Source of the DNA: a virus
DNA: 34,897 nt
Direction: 5' to 3' (one strand)
Virus record (IMG/VR): IMGVR_UViG_3300007734_000613
Location: 1-34,897 of that record
This document shows, in pieces, positions 5,406-13,986 of the stretch (position 1 is the stretch's first letter; every line of letters starts with the position of its first letter). The translations under genes were made by a program, and so were the position numbers. The notes under the pieces were generated by a model that saw nothing but the letters and a program-made list of their open reading frames with translations, was not told the DNA's origin and did no database searches.

Positions 5406-6771
5406 TCTTCCCGAGCGCACCGAGAATCTCGCTGGTCTTGCCGGACGCCAGCGCCTCCGCGAGCTTGTCCTTGAGCGGCCCCGCCACGCGCGTGCGGAAC
5501 TCCGGCGACTGGAGGACGCGCACCAACTGACGCCCGACCACCCCGCCGATGATCGCGTTCTGCACGCGGTCGCTCATCGAGTCGCCTGACGCGAAGCCAG
5601 ACACCGCTCCCATCCCGCCCGTGACGCCAGAGACAAGGCCACCGCCCTGCGACTGCACGCGCTTCTCGGTTTCGTTCAGCACACTACGAAGGCCCTTCCA
5701 GAAGGCGTATTCCTTGTTGAGCTTGTCCAAGTTCGGGACTTCCTCAAGGAGCTGCCGGAATGCCCCAGCGCCTTCACGGATCGCCCACGCATCCGCGTTA
5801 TCCGTAGCGGAGGCCGTCGCCTTCGGACCAAACAGCCCGGCCTTGCTCACGATGTGGTCCCACTGCGTTTTGACCTTCGCAGCTTTTTCAACCGGGATGT
5901 CGGGTCCGAGTCTCTTAACAAAGTCATCCAGACGGCGGAGTGCTTTGACGGTGCGCTCGGCCCCGGCGATAGGAAGTCCGACGCCCTTTGAGTCCGTCAC
6001 ATACAACGTGCCTGCCGCCTTGCGGAGAGCTTCGCGTATCCCGAATCCGTCGATGGTCTGCCCGGCCTTCGCCGCTTCGGCAATCGCCTCGCTAATCTGC
6101 GCCCCGACGGCCCGCGTCTGGCCCTTCGCCTGTTCCAGCATCGCGGCCCGTGAGCCTTTGACGCCGCGCTCCAACATGCCGGGGGCGACCTTCGCAGCGG
6201 TATCCTTCGCCCATTCCTTCGTCGCTCCGAGCGCCTGCGCCATCGACTTCTCGGCGCCCGCGCGCATCTTCGGCGCGGCCTTTGCCAGCGTTCCGGCCGC
6301 CGGGATCACGGCCGTCAGGCCACCAGAGACACCCGCCGAGAACGGATCGCGGGTCTGCGCCAGCGTCAGCGCAACAGACTTGCCGACCTCCGCGAGCTTG
6401 GAGCCTTTCCAGGGCGTGGGGAGGAAGAACTGCCCCACATCGCCCGCGAAGGACGCCATCTGCCCCGTGCGGCTGTCCGGGGCGCGCATCTGCGCCTGCA
6501 CCTCTGGCGTGTCGATGATCCGTTCCGTGTCCAGCGAGTCCGGCATCACGGCGTTCCAGCCGCGCCGGAGGTAGTCGCCGCCGCCGTAGACCGTGCGGGC
6601 CGCGCTGGACCGCAGCCCGCCGAGCGCATCGCCCGCCATCTCCCCAATCGTGGCGAGGCCCTGCGGCCGGTCCGGCGTGCGGGCGGGCGGAATCGTGGCG
6701 GCGTTCGGGTCATCCGAAAGCAGCACGGCGGCCTTCGGGTCACCGGAGAGCAGGCGCTCAGTCGGCGGCAT
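5353..6771 (-). CDS. Putative internal (DNA-ejection) virion protein, 472 aa
   Basis: Third of three consecutive large proteins between the tail genes and the fibre. Residues 1-60 are Pro/Asp-rich; the middle contains long Ala-rich amphipathic helices (KSMAQALGATKEWAKDTAAK) and Gly-rich hydrophobic stretches near 130-155 and 375-410 (GGGLVSGVTGGMGAVSGFAS). This composition fits ejection proteins of P22- and T7-like phages, which leave the head and line the channel through the envelope. It overlaps the upstream gene by 14 bases. No enzymatic motif was seen. Assignment rests on composition and position. Confidence 0.5.
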   Translation of the reverse strand: MPPTERLLSGDPKAAVLLSDDPNAATIPPARTPDRPQGLATIGEMAGDALGGLRSSAARTVYGGGDYLRRGWNAVMPDSLDTERIIDTPEVQAQMRAPDSRTGQMASFAGDVGQFFLPTPWKGSKLAEVGKSVALTLAQTRDPFSAGVSGGLTAVIPAAGTLAKAAPKMRAGAEKSMAQALGATKEWAKDTAAKVAPGMLERGVKGSRAAMLEQAKGQTRAVGAQISEAIAEAAKAGQTIDGFGIREALRKAAGTLYVTDSKGVGLPIAGAERTVKALRRLDDFVKRLGPDIPVEKAAKVKTQWDHIVSKAGLFGPKATASATDNADAWAIREGAGAFRQLLEEVPNLDKLNKEYAFWKGLRSVLNETEKRVQSQGGGLVSGVTGGMGAVSGFASGDSMSDRVQNAIIGGVVGRQLVRVLQSPEFRTRVAGPLKDKLAEALASGKTSEILGALGKITASVPGQLSTSTAGAR

Positions 6772-8257
6772 ACCACCCAGCCTTCCCGTTGACCGTTTTC
6801 CAGACGGCTGGCTGGCCGTTCACGACGCCCCGCGTGCCTTCCGCTGGAGTGCCACCACCGCCAGCCTTTTGTGCCCGGGACTTGTAGCCCTGCACGAGTG
6901 CGGCAGCCGCTTCCCCGTCGCCTTCGTATTCCGCCAGCGCCTGCCCGGCTTCCGTGCCGAGGGAGGCCAGCACCGCCGCCCGTGCGCGGCGCTTCTGTTC
7001 CAGCGTCTCCTTGCTGTCCCCAGGCTGGGCAAAGTAGGTCTGCCGGTCGTTGGCGAACTCCTGTTCAGGAATCGCCGCGCCGGAGTCCTTGCGGAGTCTG
7101 GCTTCCGTGAAGGCCCGCTGCGCCTGCGTATACTGCTGCCCGGTCTGGCTCTGGAGCACGTTCGGGGCGACGGCCATACGGGTCTGCGCCCCGAGGCCCA
7201 TGCCCTGAATCTCCGGCTCCAAGCCTTCCAGATCGATGTCGGCCTGCCGCGCCCGGTTGAAGAAGCCCATCGCGCGCTTCTCCATGCCACTAGCCGGTCG
7301 CTGGGAGCCGGTCGGCTTCTGGAATCCGCCCGCGCGGATTTCATCCGGCGTCACATAGACGTTCTTCCCGGACTTCGGGTCGAACGCCCATTCGTAGGTC
7401 GCCTTGTTCGGCTTGTCCGGTTCACGCCCGGCCGCGCTCACCTTGCCCTTGAGGCTGAGCAGGCGCTGCACTTCGGCCGTGTTGCCGGCGCGTTCCGCGT
7501 CGAGAATCGCGGCGTCGATGCTGGTCGGTTCCTTCGGCGCGGCTGCGACACTCGCAATCGGCTTCCCGTCGGCCCCGAACCGCTGCTGGCCGGGGCTGAG
7601 GGTAAAGCCCTCATCCTTCGGCTTGGCGATCTCCTTGCCCGTGCCCCACTGAATCAGGCCATCGAGGAACGACGCATCCGGCGCGTCCGGGAACGGCACC
7701 GCATCGCCCCACCCGCCCCGCTTCGCCGCATCCTTGACCGGCTGCCACAGCGCCGCCTGTGCCTGCGGACTCATCACCTTGAGGCCGAGCGCCAGCCGCC
7801 CGGCCGTCTCGCGGGCGTCCTTAACATCGCCTCGCTGCAACTCCCCGAAGGCGTGCAAGCCCTGCGCGATCGTCAGGCCCTTCTGTGGGCCGTAGATGCT
7901 CACCACGGCACGCGGGTCCGGGTTGCCGTCCGGCGACTCCGAGAGCAGCCGCATGAAGGCCGAATCCTGCGCCGCCATCCGTGCCGGTTCCGCCGCTTCG
8001 CGTTCCGCCGCCTGCATCCGCAAGCCGCGCATCCGCGCTTCATCGCGGCGAATCGGCGCCTCGCGCTTCTCCGTCACGTAGTCGTTCACCGCGCCCTGCG
8101 CCATCTGCCCGAGCCGCCCCCACATCTGCGCCTGAATCTCGCCGCCCCGCAGAATCGCCTGCGCCGTGGTGTCCCCACGGCGGCGCAGCAAGTCCCCGAT
8201 GCGCCCGTCCGTCGAGGCGTAGGGGCGCGTGACGTAGCCGACCGACTGGATCGGCAT
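6758..8257 (-). CDS. Putative internal virion protein, 499 aa
   Basis: ATG abuts the stop of the preceding gene with no gap. The N-terminal 100 residues are helical and charged (GGEIQAQMWGRLGQMAQGAV; MRGLRMQAAEREAAEPARMA). A central part has short helical-repeat-like segments, and residues ~330-460 form a further helical region with GFFNRARQADIDLEGLEPEI. The C-terminus ends in a small beta motif (GVVNGQPAVWKTVNGKAGWY). Similar large helical proteins occupy this place in many podoviruses and are found inside the virion. No catalytic motif is visible. Confidence 0.5.
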   Translation of the reverse strand: MPIQSVGYVTRPYASTDGRIGDLLRRRGDTTAQAILRGGEIQAQMWGRLGQMAQGAVNDYVTEKREAPIRRDEARMRGLRMQAAEREAAEPARMAAQDSAFMRLLSESPDGNPDPRAVVSIYGPQKGLTIAQGLHAFGELQRGDVKDARETAGRLALGLKVMSPQAQAALWQPVKDAAKRGGWGDAVPFPDAPDASFLDGLIQWGTGKEIAKPKDEGFTLSPGQQRFGADGKPIASVAAAPKEPTSIDAAILDAERAGNTAEVQRLLSLKGKVSAAGREPDKPNKATYEWAFDPKSGKNVYVTPDEIRAGGFQKPTGSQRPASGMEKRAMGFFNRARQADIDLEGLEPEIQGMGLGAQTRMAVAPNVLQSQTGQQYTQAQRAFTEARLRKDSGAAIPEQEFANDRQTYFAQPGDSKETLEQKRRARAAVLASLGTEAGQALAEYEGDGEAAAALVQGYKSRAQKAGGGGTPAEGTRGVVNGQPAVWKTVNGKAGWYAAD

Positions 8258-9208
8258 TTACAGGCCCGCCCCGGCCGTGGCGATGGAGGTGTTCGCGTCC
8301 AGTTCGGCCTTCCAGCGCCGGTAGATGTCATCGAACGTGGCCTGGGCCGCGCGTTCCTTCGGGGCGAACATGTCCTTCGCGCCCTGGTAGTCGTAGCCGA
8401 ACTTGTCCTTCCGCTGGCCGTAGTCGCGGTCGAACACGTCCCGGCTGATGCCGTAGTTGGTCTGGTAGGCATCGGCCGCGTTGTTCCGGTTGCGGTCGTA
8501 GGTGCTCGCGGCCGCGTTCCAGTTGCGGTCGTAGGTCTGCCCGGCGCGGTTAAACACGTTGCCGTAGTTCTGCTCGGCAAATCGGTTGCCCCAGCCGATC
8601 AAGTCCTTGAGCGTGCCGCCCGTGCGGGCCACGCCCCGGCTGGCCGCGACGTTCTCCAAGCCGCGCAGCCCTTCGGAGCGGGCGAACTCGTAGCCCGGCT
8701 CGGCTTTGGCTTCGTCCAGCGTCGGCGCTTTGAAGGCGTCATAGCGGAACGGCTCGTAGCTGAACGCGGGCGGGGCGACAAACGCCGGGCCGGGGTCGAA
8801 GGTCGGCGCGTTGAACTCCGGCCAGACGAAGCCGCCGCTGTAGTCGGAGCCGCCAGTGCCACCCGATGGCGGCGCGGGCGTATCACCGCCCGACGGCTGG
8901 ACGTTGTAATCAGGATTACCTGGGATTTGCGGCGCGTTCGGGTCGTAAGGCTCCCACGCGACATCACCAGAACGTCCAGACACTGGACGGCCAGCCGTTG
9001 GGGGAGGCGTCTCCACCGTCCCAGGCGTCCCAGGCGTGCCCGTGAATGGCCCACCCCCACCGATGCTCGTGCCAATCTTCGGCCCGGGCGCCTGTGGAGG
9101 CGGCGTGGTCGCCGTGGTGGTCGGCGGCGGGGTCGCGTTGTCATACGGCGCGGTATCGCGCCACTCGATCACGTTGCCCATGTCGTCAAAAATCGGCACA
9201 ATCGCCAT
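8258..9208 (-). CDS. Putative virion protein with Tyr/Asn periodic repeats
   Basis: 316 aa from ATG 9208 (MAIVPIFDDMGNVIEWRDTA), with GGAGA seven bases upstream. Residues 25-150 are Pro/Gly/Thr-rich and probably disordered. Residues ~215-290 hold a periodic helical region in which Tyr, Asp and Asn recur about every 10-11 residues (QTYDRNWNAAASTYDRNRNN, AYQTNYGISRDVFDRDYG). It lies between two ejection-type proteins, so an internal or tail-tube role is likely. The repeat resembles segments in other phage structural proteins of unknown function. Confidence 0.5.
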   Translation of the reverse strand: MAIVPIFDDMGNVIEWRDTAPYDNATPPPTTTATTPPPQAPGPKIGTSIGGGGPFTGTPGTPGTVETPPPTAGRPVSGRSGDVAWEPYDPNAPQIPGNPDYNVQPSGGDTPAPPSGGTGGSDYSGGFVWPEFNAPTFDPGPAFVAPPAFSYEPFRYDAFKAPTLDEAKAEPGYEFARSEGLRGLENVAASRGVARTGGTLKDLIGWGNRFAEQNYGNVFNRAGQTYDRNWNAAASTYDRNRNNAADAYQTNYGISRDVFDRDYGQRKDKFGYDYQGAKDMFAPKERAAQATFDDIYRRWKAELDANTSIATAGAGL

Positions 9209-9212
9209 TGGC

Positions 9213-10145
9213 TTATCTCCCTGCGACGGCGCCGAGCGTGCCCGGCCGTCCGACATTGGACGGCGACCTCCACTGGCCCTGTCCACCGCCCATCAGCGAC
9301 CCGAGCCGCCCGAGCGCCCCAAGTGAGGCATCCCGATACGGCTGCCGCCGCGCATCCCGTTCCTCGTCCAGCCGCCGCCGATACAGTCGCTCGTCCTCGG
9401 TGCTGGCGTTCATGCGTTCTTCCAGCGCGGCCCGGCGCGTCCGCTCGGCCGCGTTGGCCTCCGACTGCGTCCGGTTGTAGGCGCGCTCTTCTTCCGACGC
9501 GGCCCACTGGCGGGCCTGCTGCTGCTGATCGGCGTCCCACTGGCGCCGCCGTTCGGCCTCCTGCTCGCGCAGAAATGCCAGTTCCGCCGCGTTGCCGCGT
9601 TCGCTGGCGTCCGCCGCGCGGTTACTCGCGGCGTTGGCCCGATTCGCGCCGTAAACCTGTGCTGCGGCATTGATGCCGGTCCCGACAATGTGTGCTGGCA
9701 TACCGACTCCTGCTGCTGTCCCTACCACTGCGCCAGTCGCCCCCGGCGCGGCCGCACCCGTGCTGATGCCGCCCAGCGTGCCCGCCGTAGCGCCCGCGCC
9801 TGACGGCAACGCGGCTCCAAGCGCGGACATCCCGCCAAGCATGGCGATGCCGCCCAAGATCCCATTGCGAAGGCTGTGGTTGTCGTTCACAATGCGGCCG
9901 TCCCGCACGGCCCGGTCCTGCCCCAGCCCATAGAGTTCCTGCAGCCACATCGTTTTGTAGCGGTCGTCCATCTGTGCAAAAAACGGCGACGCGACGGCTT
10001 GCTCCCACGACTCAAACACCGGCATCGTCGCGTTGAGTTCGTCGGCGGTTTTCCCGCGATACTCCGCACGGTTGTTCATCCCTGTCAGGAGCGACGGGGA
10101 GCGGTTGAAGTCTGGGCGCTGTGGCCCGGCGTCGTTACGCGGCAC
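9213..10145 (-). CDS. Putative ejection protein with Gly/Ala hydrophobic segment and long helix
   Basis: 310 aa. Residues 90-165 are rich in Gly, Ala and hydrophobics (GGIAMLGGMSALGAALPSGA), a likely membrane-inserting region. Residues ~175-280 are a long charged helix with Glu/Arg/Gln (QEAERRRQWDADQQQQARQW), probably a coiled coil. The combination is typical of small P22 gp7/gp20- or T7 gp14-like internal proteins. It overlaps the acetyltransferase gene by 11 bases. Function assigned by composition and gene order. Confidence 0.55.
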   Translation of the reverse strand: MPRNDAGPQRPDFNRSPSLLTGMNNRAEYRGKTADELNATMPVFESWEQAVASPFFAQMDDRYKTMWLQELYGLGQDRAVRDGRIVNDNHSLRNGILGGIAMLGGMSALGAALPSGAGATAGTLGGISTGAAAPGATGAVVGTAAGVGMPAHIVGTGINAAAQVYGANRANAASNRAADASERGNAAELAFLREQEAERRRQWDADQQQQARQWAASEEERAYNRTQSEANAAERTRRAALEERMNASTEDERLYRRRLDEERDARRQPYRDASLGALGRLGSLMGGGQGQWRSPSNVGRPGTLGAVAGR

Positions 10146-10518
10146 GGCTGGCCTCTCGGTCGCGCAAGGGCATCACGTAGGTGTCCATCGGCAGCTTCTG
10201 CGCCCCGGCGTGGTCCAGCAGCGCCCGCACGTCGTCCGTCGCCGCCCCGGTCATCGCCCACCCGCTCGTCCAGCGCCGCGCCGCCGTCAGCGTGGCCTCA
10301 TACAGCCGCCGCGCCACGCCCGCCCGCCCCCGGTAGGCCGGGTCAATCCACAGCCCTTCCAGATGCACGACGCGCAGCACGGCCCACGACGCCACAATCC
10401 GGCCCGCGTCCTCCACGACGACGACTTGGGCATCGCCGGGAATGACGTGCGGCAACAGCGCATGCAGGTCGGTCGGCACCCGCGCCCACTCCGTCGCGTC
10501 AAGAATCCGCGTGGTCAT
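10135..10518 (-). CDS. GNAT-family N-acetyltransferase
   Basis: 127 aa from ATG 10518 (TAATG coupling). Core GNAT features: VVVVEDAGRIVASWAVL (strands 2-3), HLEGLWIDPAYRGRAGVARR (strand 4 and the acetyl-CoA pyrophosphate loop Q/RxxGxG/A, here RGRAGVA) and a C-terminal YEATLTAARRWTSGWAMTG. GNAT enzymes transfer an acetyl group from acetyl-CoA to amines on proteins or small molecules. Small GNATs are common in podovirus tail operons between neck and ejection genes; their substrate is unknown. Both flanking genes overlap it. Confidence 0.8.
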   Translation of the reverse strand: MTTRILDATEWARVPTDLHALLPHVIPGDAQVVVVEDAGRIVASWAVLRVVHLEGLWIDPAYRGRAGVARRLYEATLTAARRWTSGWAMTGAATDDVRALLDHAGAQKLPMDTYVMPLRDREASRAA

Positions 10519-11003
10519 TAGGCGTTCACCTGTTCCAAGACGAGGGAGAGCTTGTAGACCATCTGGCCGGCCGTGTTCGACGCATAGGTCGTGGCATAGG
10601 TGACCGGGGTCGCGGCGTCCACGTTCACCATGAGCGTCTGGCTTTGCACTGTCCCGGTCGTGTTCCCCGTCATCGCCGCCCCGGAATACGTGCAGGTCAC
10701 GCCGCCATCCGTCCAGCCCGCCGTCACCGTCAAGGAACTGGTCGCCGCGCCCGTCGTCGCCGGGGTGGTCACCCGGGCATACCAGGTCACCCGATAGAGG
10801 CCCGTGGCGAGCGATCCGGTGACAATCGGCGTCGTGCTGATCGAGGCCGTCTGGCCCGTCACCGACGTGACCTGCAGCCGCGCCGGGGACGCATCGACAT
10901 CGGCCACAAGCTGCGTGACCCAATCAATGAACGTCTTGGTCGGCCTCCGCTTGAGGTCCACCATCGGTTCCCGGGTGTTGAGCGTGGCGGTGGTGTAGGC
11001 CAT
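10518..11003 (-). CDS. Beta-rich virion protein next to gp10-like gene
   Basis: 161 aa from ATG 11003, coupled through TAATG on both sides. The N-terminus has LKRRPTKTFIDWVTQLVADV; the remainder is Thr/Ser/Ala-rich beta sequence with a long GLYRVTWYARVTTPATTGA strand pair and a repeat-like second half. It looks like a fibre, decoration or tail-knob domain. No enzymatic residues. Virion role inferred from location. Confidence 0.5.
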   Translation of the reverse strand: MAYTTATLNTREPMVDLKRRPTKTFIDWVTQLVADVDASPARLQVTSVTGQTASISTTPIVTGSLATGLYRVTWYARVTTPATTGAATSSLTVTAGWTDGGVTCTYSGAAMTGNTTGTVQSQTLMVNVDAATPVTYATTYASNTAGQMVYKLSLVLEQVNA

Positions 11004-12460
11004 TAGCGTGCCTGCACACTCGGGCGGAACTGCGCCCCGGTAATCCGCCACGGAATCGGGTCACTGACCGTAATTTCCGGCTGCCACGCATCGCCCCGCT
11101 TCGCGGAGCCGCACCGGGTCCAGAACACGCGCGTGGAATACTGCCCAACCGCGCCGGCACTCCGCCACCGCTCCGGCCCCCACGTCTTGCCGCCGTTGCC
11201 GCTGATCTTCAGCGCGACTTGCGGGTCGCTGCCCTGCCCGGTCTGCAACCCGAGGCCGGTTTCCATCCCCAGTTCAAATTCGGAGACAAACAGCCGCGCG
11301 TCCGTCGCCGGAATCGCCGGGGGCCGACGGAGCCGCACCAGCGGGCGGCTGTCCACGTCGGTGTAAACCGCCGCGTCAAGCTGGTAAAGCGCCCCCGTGC
11401 TCCGGTCCAGCATCCGGTGCTGCCCGAACGCAAAGGCGTGATACAGGGGCCGCCACGCGACGAACTGGTTATCCTCGCTAATCCACGTCCCGCGCTCCGT
11501 CCAGCGCATGGCCGGGGGCAGCGGGCCGACCGTGGCGTCGTAGGCCCAGGTAATCTCGTCCGCGAACGTCAGCAGGTAGAAGCTGTGCCCGTCCAGCTCG
11601 TAGGTGTCCCCGATGCCGGTGCCAATCGAGGCGTAGCTCTCAAGCGCGACGTGAATCGGGAAGGTGCTGACTTCATCCGGTGTGAAGCCGGAGGCCCGCA
11701 TCACGGTCCCGGTGCCTTCGGCGTTCCGGGCGAGGAACATGATCGCGCCGGAGACGACTTCCGGCGAGAACGCCGCCGCGCAGCCCATCTCCACCAGCCC
11801 GGAGGGGTGCGGGGCGAAGGGGAACGGCGCAGTCCCGGCGTCATACCAGATTTCCGACGTTTCCGAGCCGAACAGCCAGATGTAGCGGTCCCACACCTTC
11901 ATCGAGATCCACGGGTCCGGCGCAATCGACCGCTGGGCATACTGCGTCGGGTCCCACGTCGTGCCGTCGTTCAGGTCGGAGATGTAGAGCGTTGAGGTCG
12001 CCGCATCGAGGGCCAGGAAGAAGCCGTCGAGGAAGTCCCCCATCGTGGTGCCGCCCGTGCGGACCTGCGCGAAGGCATTGGTGGACAGCGTGAAGATGTA
12101 GCCGTTGTCCCCGGACGTGATGAACAGCTCGCCCCCCGCATCCCCGGAGCTGCAGATCGTGGCCGGATTCGCATCGAGCGCGACGGTGCCTCGGCTCGTC
12201 AGCGTCCCGGCGCTGCTGATCTCGTAGAAGGTCGGCCCGATGACGGCAAACTCCCGCCCGGCCTGCGCGAAATGCGCCCGGCCCGGGGACACCGTGGCCG
12301 TATCCAGCAGCGTCACGCCGGGCGTCGGATACAGGATGTCCGTCGGGGCCCCGCCGCCCACGTCCTGCCGCTCACAGTAGAAGTTCACCGTGCGGGCATT
12401 GGCCGCAATGGGCGACTGGGCCACGTAGGAGCCACCGACGAACGCGGGGTAGGCTGGCAT
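11003..12460 (-). CDS. P22 gp10-like packaged DNA stabilisation (tail accessory) protein
   Basis: 485 aa, close to the usual length of this family (~470-490). The N-terminus (MPAYPAFVGGSYVAQSPIAA, then ARTVNFYCE and the PGVTLLDT strand) and the repeating beta-blade pattern (REFAVIGPTFYEISSAGTLT, GELFITSGDNGYIFTLS, YIWLFGSETSEIWYD) match the beta-propeller-like gp10 group. In P22, gp10 attaches below gp4 and closes the head after packaging. Its start abuts the stop of the gp4-like gene, the same order as in P22. No frame damage. Confidence 0.7.
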   Translation of the reverse strand: MPAYPAFVGGSYVAQSPIAANARTVNFYCERQDVGGGAPTDILYPTPGVTLLDTATVSPGRAHFAQAGREFAVIGPTFYEISSAGTLTSRGTVALDANPATICSSGDAGGELFITSGDNGYIFTLSTNAFAQVRTGGTTMGDFLDGFFLALDAATSTLYISDLNDGTTWDPTQYAQRSIAPDPWISMKVWDRYIWLFGSETSEIWYDAGTAPFPFAPHPSGLVEMGCAAAFSPEVVSGAIMFLARNAEGTGTVMRASGFTPDEVSTFPIHVALESYASIGTGIGDTYELDGHSFYLLTFADEITWAYDATVGPLPPAMRWTERGTWISEDNQFVAWRPLYHAFAFGQHRMLDRSTGALYQLDAAVYTDVDSRPLVRLRRPPAIPATDARLFVSEFELGMETGLGLQTGQGSDPQVALKISGNGGKTWGPERWRSAGAVGQYSTRVFWTRCGSAKRGDAWQPEITVSDPIPWRITGAQFRPSVQAR

Positions 12461-13189
12461 CTACTGGCCCGCGTTGATGTCGTACCAGAACGGCGAGCGC
12501 GTCACGAACGCTCGCGGGTCCGCCGACATGTCCATCCGGCGCGTGTTCGTACGCTTGATGTCGGCCTTGCTCTCCGCCGCCGCCTGCAGCAGCGCTGGCG
12601 ACGGGGACGCCTGAAACGCCCCGGCGATCTCCAGCGTCAGGTTCGTGCGGAAAAACCGCTTGTAGCCGGGCGGCAGCGTCACCGTATCCGTCAGCGCCGA
12701 GAACTGCGTCAGGGCCGTCTGCGTGTAGAGCACCCCCTGCAGCGTCGAACTGGTCGGAATCGGATACGGAATCAACGTACCCGTCGGCATCGTCGGGTTG
12801 TAGTAGAAATACTGGGGATAGACGCCCGTCAGCGCCTTCTGCGGAATCGCCGCGTAGGCGTCCTCCGTCAGACACGGGCCGAGCATCCGCTCCAGCGTCG
12901 GGCTGATGGACGTGTCCTGATAGCCGATGTTCTGGATGGCCTGCGCACTCACCGGCCGCACCACGTTCACCGTCGAGCCGCTGCCGACCGCGTAGGACGC
13001 CGCCGAGCTAATGGTCCACGTCGTGCGCGTGATGGTGTAGATGGTCAGGTTCTCGTTGGCGAGGCCGTCGATCCACTCGTTGACACGCGCGAGCGCGAGC
13101 GCGGAATCTTCCGAGGCCGGGGTGTTCCCAGCCTCGTAGATGCCCAAGTCCTGCAGGGCGGCGGTAATCGTGTCCCCGATGGTCGCCAT
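12461..13189 (-). CDS. P22 gp4-like head-to-tail adaptor / tail accessory factor
   Basis: 242 aa. The opening MATIGDTITAALQDLGIYEA, then ALARVNEWIDGLANENLTIY, and PPGYKRFFRTNLTLEIAGAF further on, is the characteristic layout of podovirus gp4-like adaptor proteins. Two helical blocks flank a middle beta insert. The adaptor binds the portal dodecamer and extends the channel; in P22, gp4 also has muramidase activity, for which I see no clear motif here. It is immediately followed by the gp10-like gene. Confidence 0.7.
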   Translation of the reverse strand: MATIGDTITAALQDLGIYEAGNTPASEDSALALARVNEWIDGLANENLTIYTITRTTWTISSAASYAVGSGSTVNVVRPVSAQAIQNIGYQDTSISPTLERMLGPCLTEDAYAAIPQKALTGVYPQYFYYNPTMPTGTLIPYPIPTSSTLQGVLYTQTALTQFSALTDTVTLPPGYKRFFRTNLTLEIAGAFQASPSPALLQAAAESKADIKRTNTRRMDMSADPRAFVTRSPFWYDINAGQ

Positions 13190-13195
13190 CGCGTG

Positions 13196-13501
13196 CTACC
13201 GGATGTAGAGCACCACGGCCCAGGTGCCACCAACCGTGTTGTTGTCGATCCCCACGGCGTCCACCATGCGAGACGGCCTAGCGCCCCACAGGTCGGCCGC
13301 ACTGGACGACGCCTGCACGGCGTAGTCGGCCATGATCGAGCCGCCGCCCACCGTGGCGCTGTCCCGCAGGGTCACGCGCTGCCCCGCCGTGAGGCCGGTG
13401 CCCTGAAACGTCGCGCCCACAACTTCCACAGGCACGGCAAACGCGAGGCTGTCATTGACCGCCGTGATGGTCACGGATGCCGGCTGTCGAGTGATCGCCA
13501 T
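13196..13501 (-). CDS. Small beta-rich virion protein
   Basis: 101 aa, starting MAITRQPASVTITAVNDSLA. The whole protein is beta-predicted (VTLRDSATVGGGSIMADYAV, GGTWAVVLYIR), the length and style of small head-completion or decoration proteins. It is separated by only a few bases from the gp4-like gene and the 13504-13986 gene. Function unknown. Confidence 0.5.
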   Translation of the reverse strand: MAITRQPASVTITAVNDSLAFAVPVEVVGATFQGTGLTAGQRVTLRDSATVGGGSIMADYAVQASSSAADLWGARPSRMVDAVGIDNNTVGGTWAVVLYIR

Positions 13502-13503
13502 AC

Positions 13504-13986
13504 TTACGCCTCCGCAGCCTGCTCACGCAGGCGCTTCCGGGTCTTGGGGCCGACATCCGCGATGTGCTCATGGGTCAGCTCGTTCGCCTCGTCCAGTTCC
13601 CGCTGCGCCAGATCCGACATGCGCCGGGCCGCGAAGTTCGCCTCGGCTGCGGCATCGCCCAGCGCCCTGGCCTCCTTCTCGGCCACCGCCAGCGCCTCAG
13701 CGGGCGATTCTCCCCAGCCCTGCCCTTTCGCGATCCGCTCGTGCCCCTCGTCCTGCACGATCAACTGACAGGACGTGGTAAAGGACTCGGCCTGGTTGAT
13801 GGCGGCCTGATACTCGGCCTGATCCCGCCAGCCGAACGGCGACGGCGGCGGCGCCATGCACAGCGTCTTACCGTTCAGACTCCCGGCGCGGTAGAGCATC
13901 TTGGGATAGTCCGTGCGGGGGCGCGGCGCGTCCCACTTGGCGAGTTCGCGGCCGAGTTCCGAATCAGGGTTGATGACGATAGACAT
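13504..13986 (-). CDS. Helical protein of unknown function in head operon
   Basis: 160 aa from ATG 13986 (TAATG coupling with the glycosyltransferase stop). The N-terminal half has a short beta region (KMLYRAGSLNGKTLCMAPPP) and the C-terminal half is a long Ala/Glu-rich helix (EALAVAEKEARALGDAAAEA) ending in KTRKRLREQAAEA, a likely coiled coil. The ending resembles a small virion or chaperone protein. Translational coupling to the glycosyltransferase may mean they act together; this is inference. Confidence 0.55.
   Translation of the reverse strand: MSIVINPDSELGRELAKWDAPRPRTDYPKMLYRAGSLNGKTLCMAPPPSPFGWRDQAEYQAAINQAESFTTSCQLIVQDEGHERIAKGQGWGESPAEALAVAEKEARALGDAAAEANFAARRMSDLAQRELDEANELTHEHIADVGPKTRKRLREQAAEA

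Noticed and set aside
5199-5420. Minus-strand acidic/Pro-rich frame in the gap after the 472-aa virion protein
   Set aside because: By hand count its third-position G+C is lower than that of the plus-strand frame over the same bases, and its composition is what antisense of a membrane protein gives. Not fully excluded.
6593-9673. A very long plus-strand open frame (over 1000 codons), and another at 12272-13768
   Set aside because: Both are antisense to convincing, coupled minus-strand genes; high G+C removes stop codons from antisense frames. Their products are Arg/Pro/His-rich without domain features.
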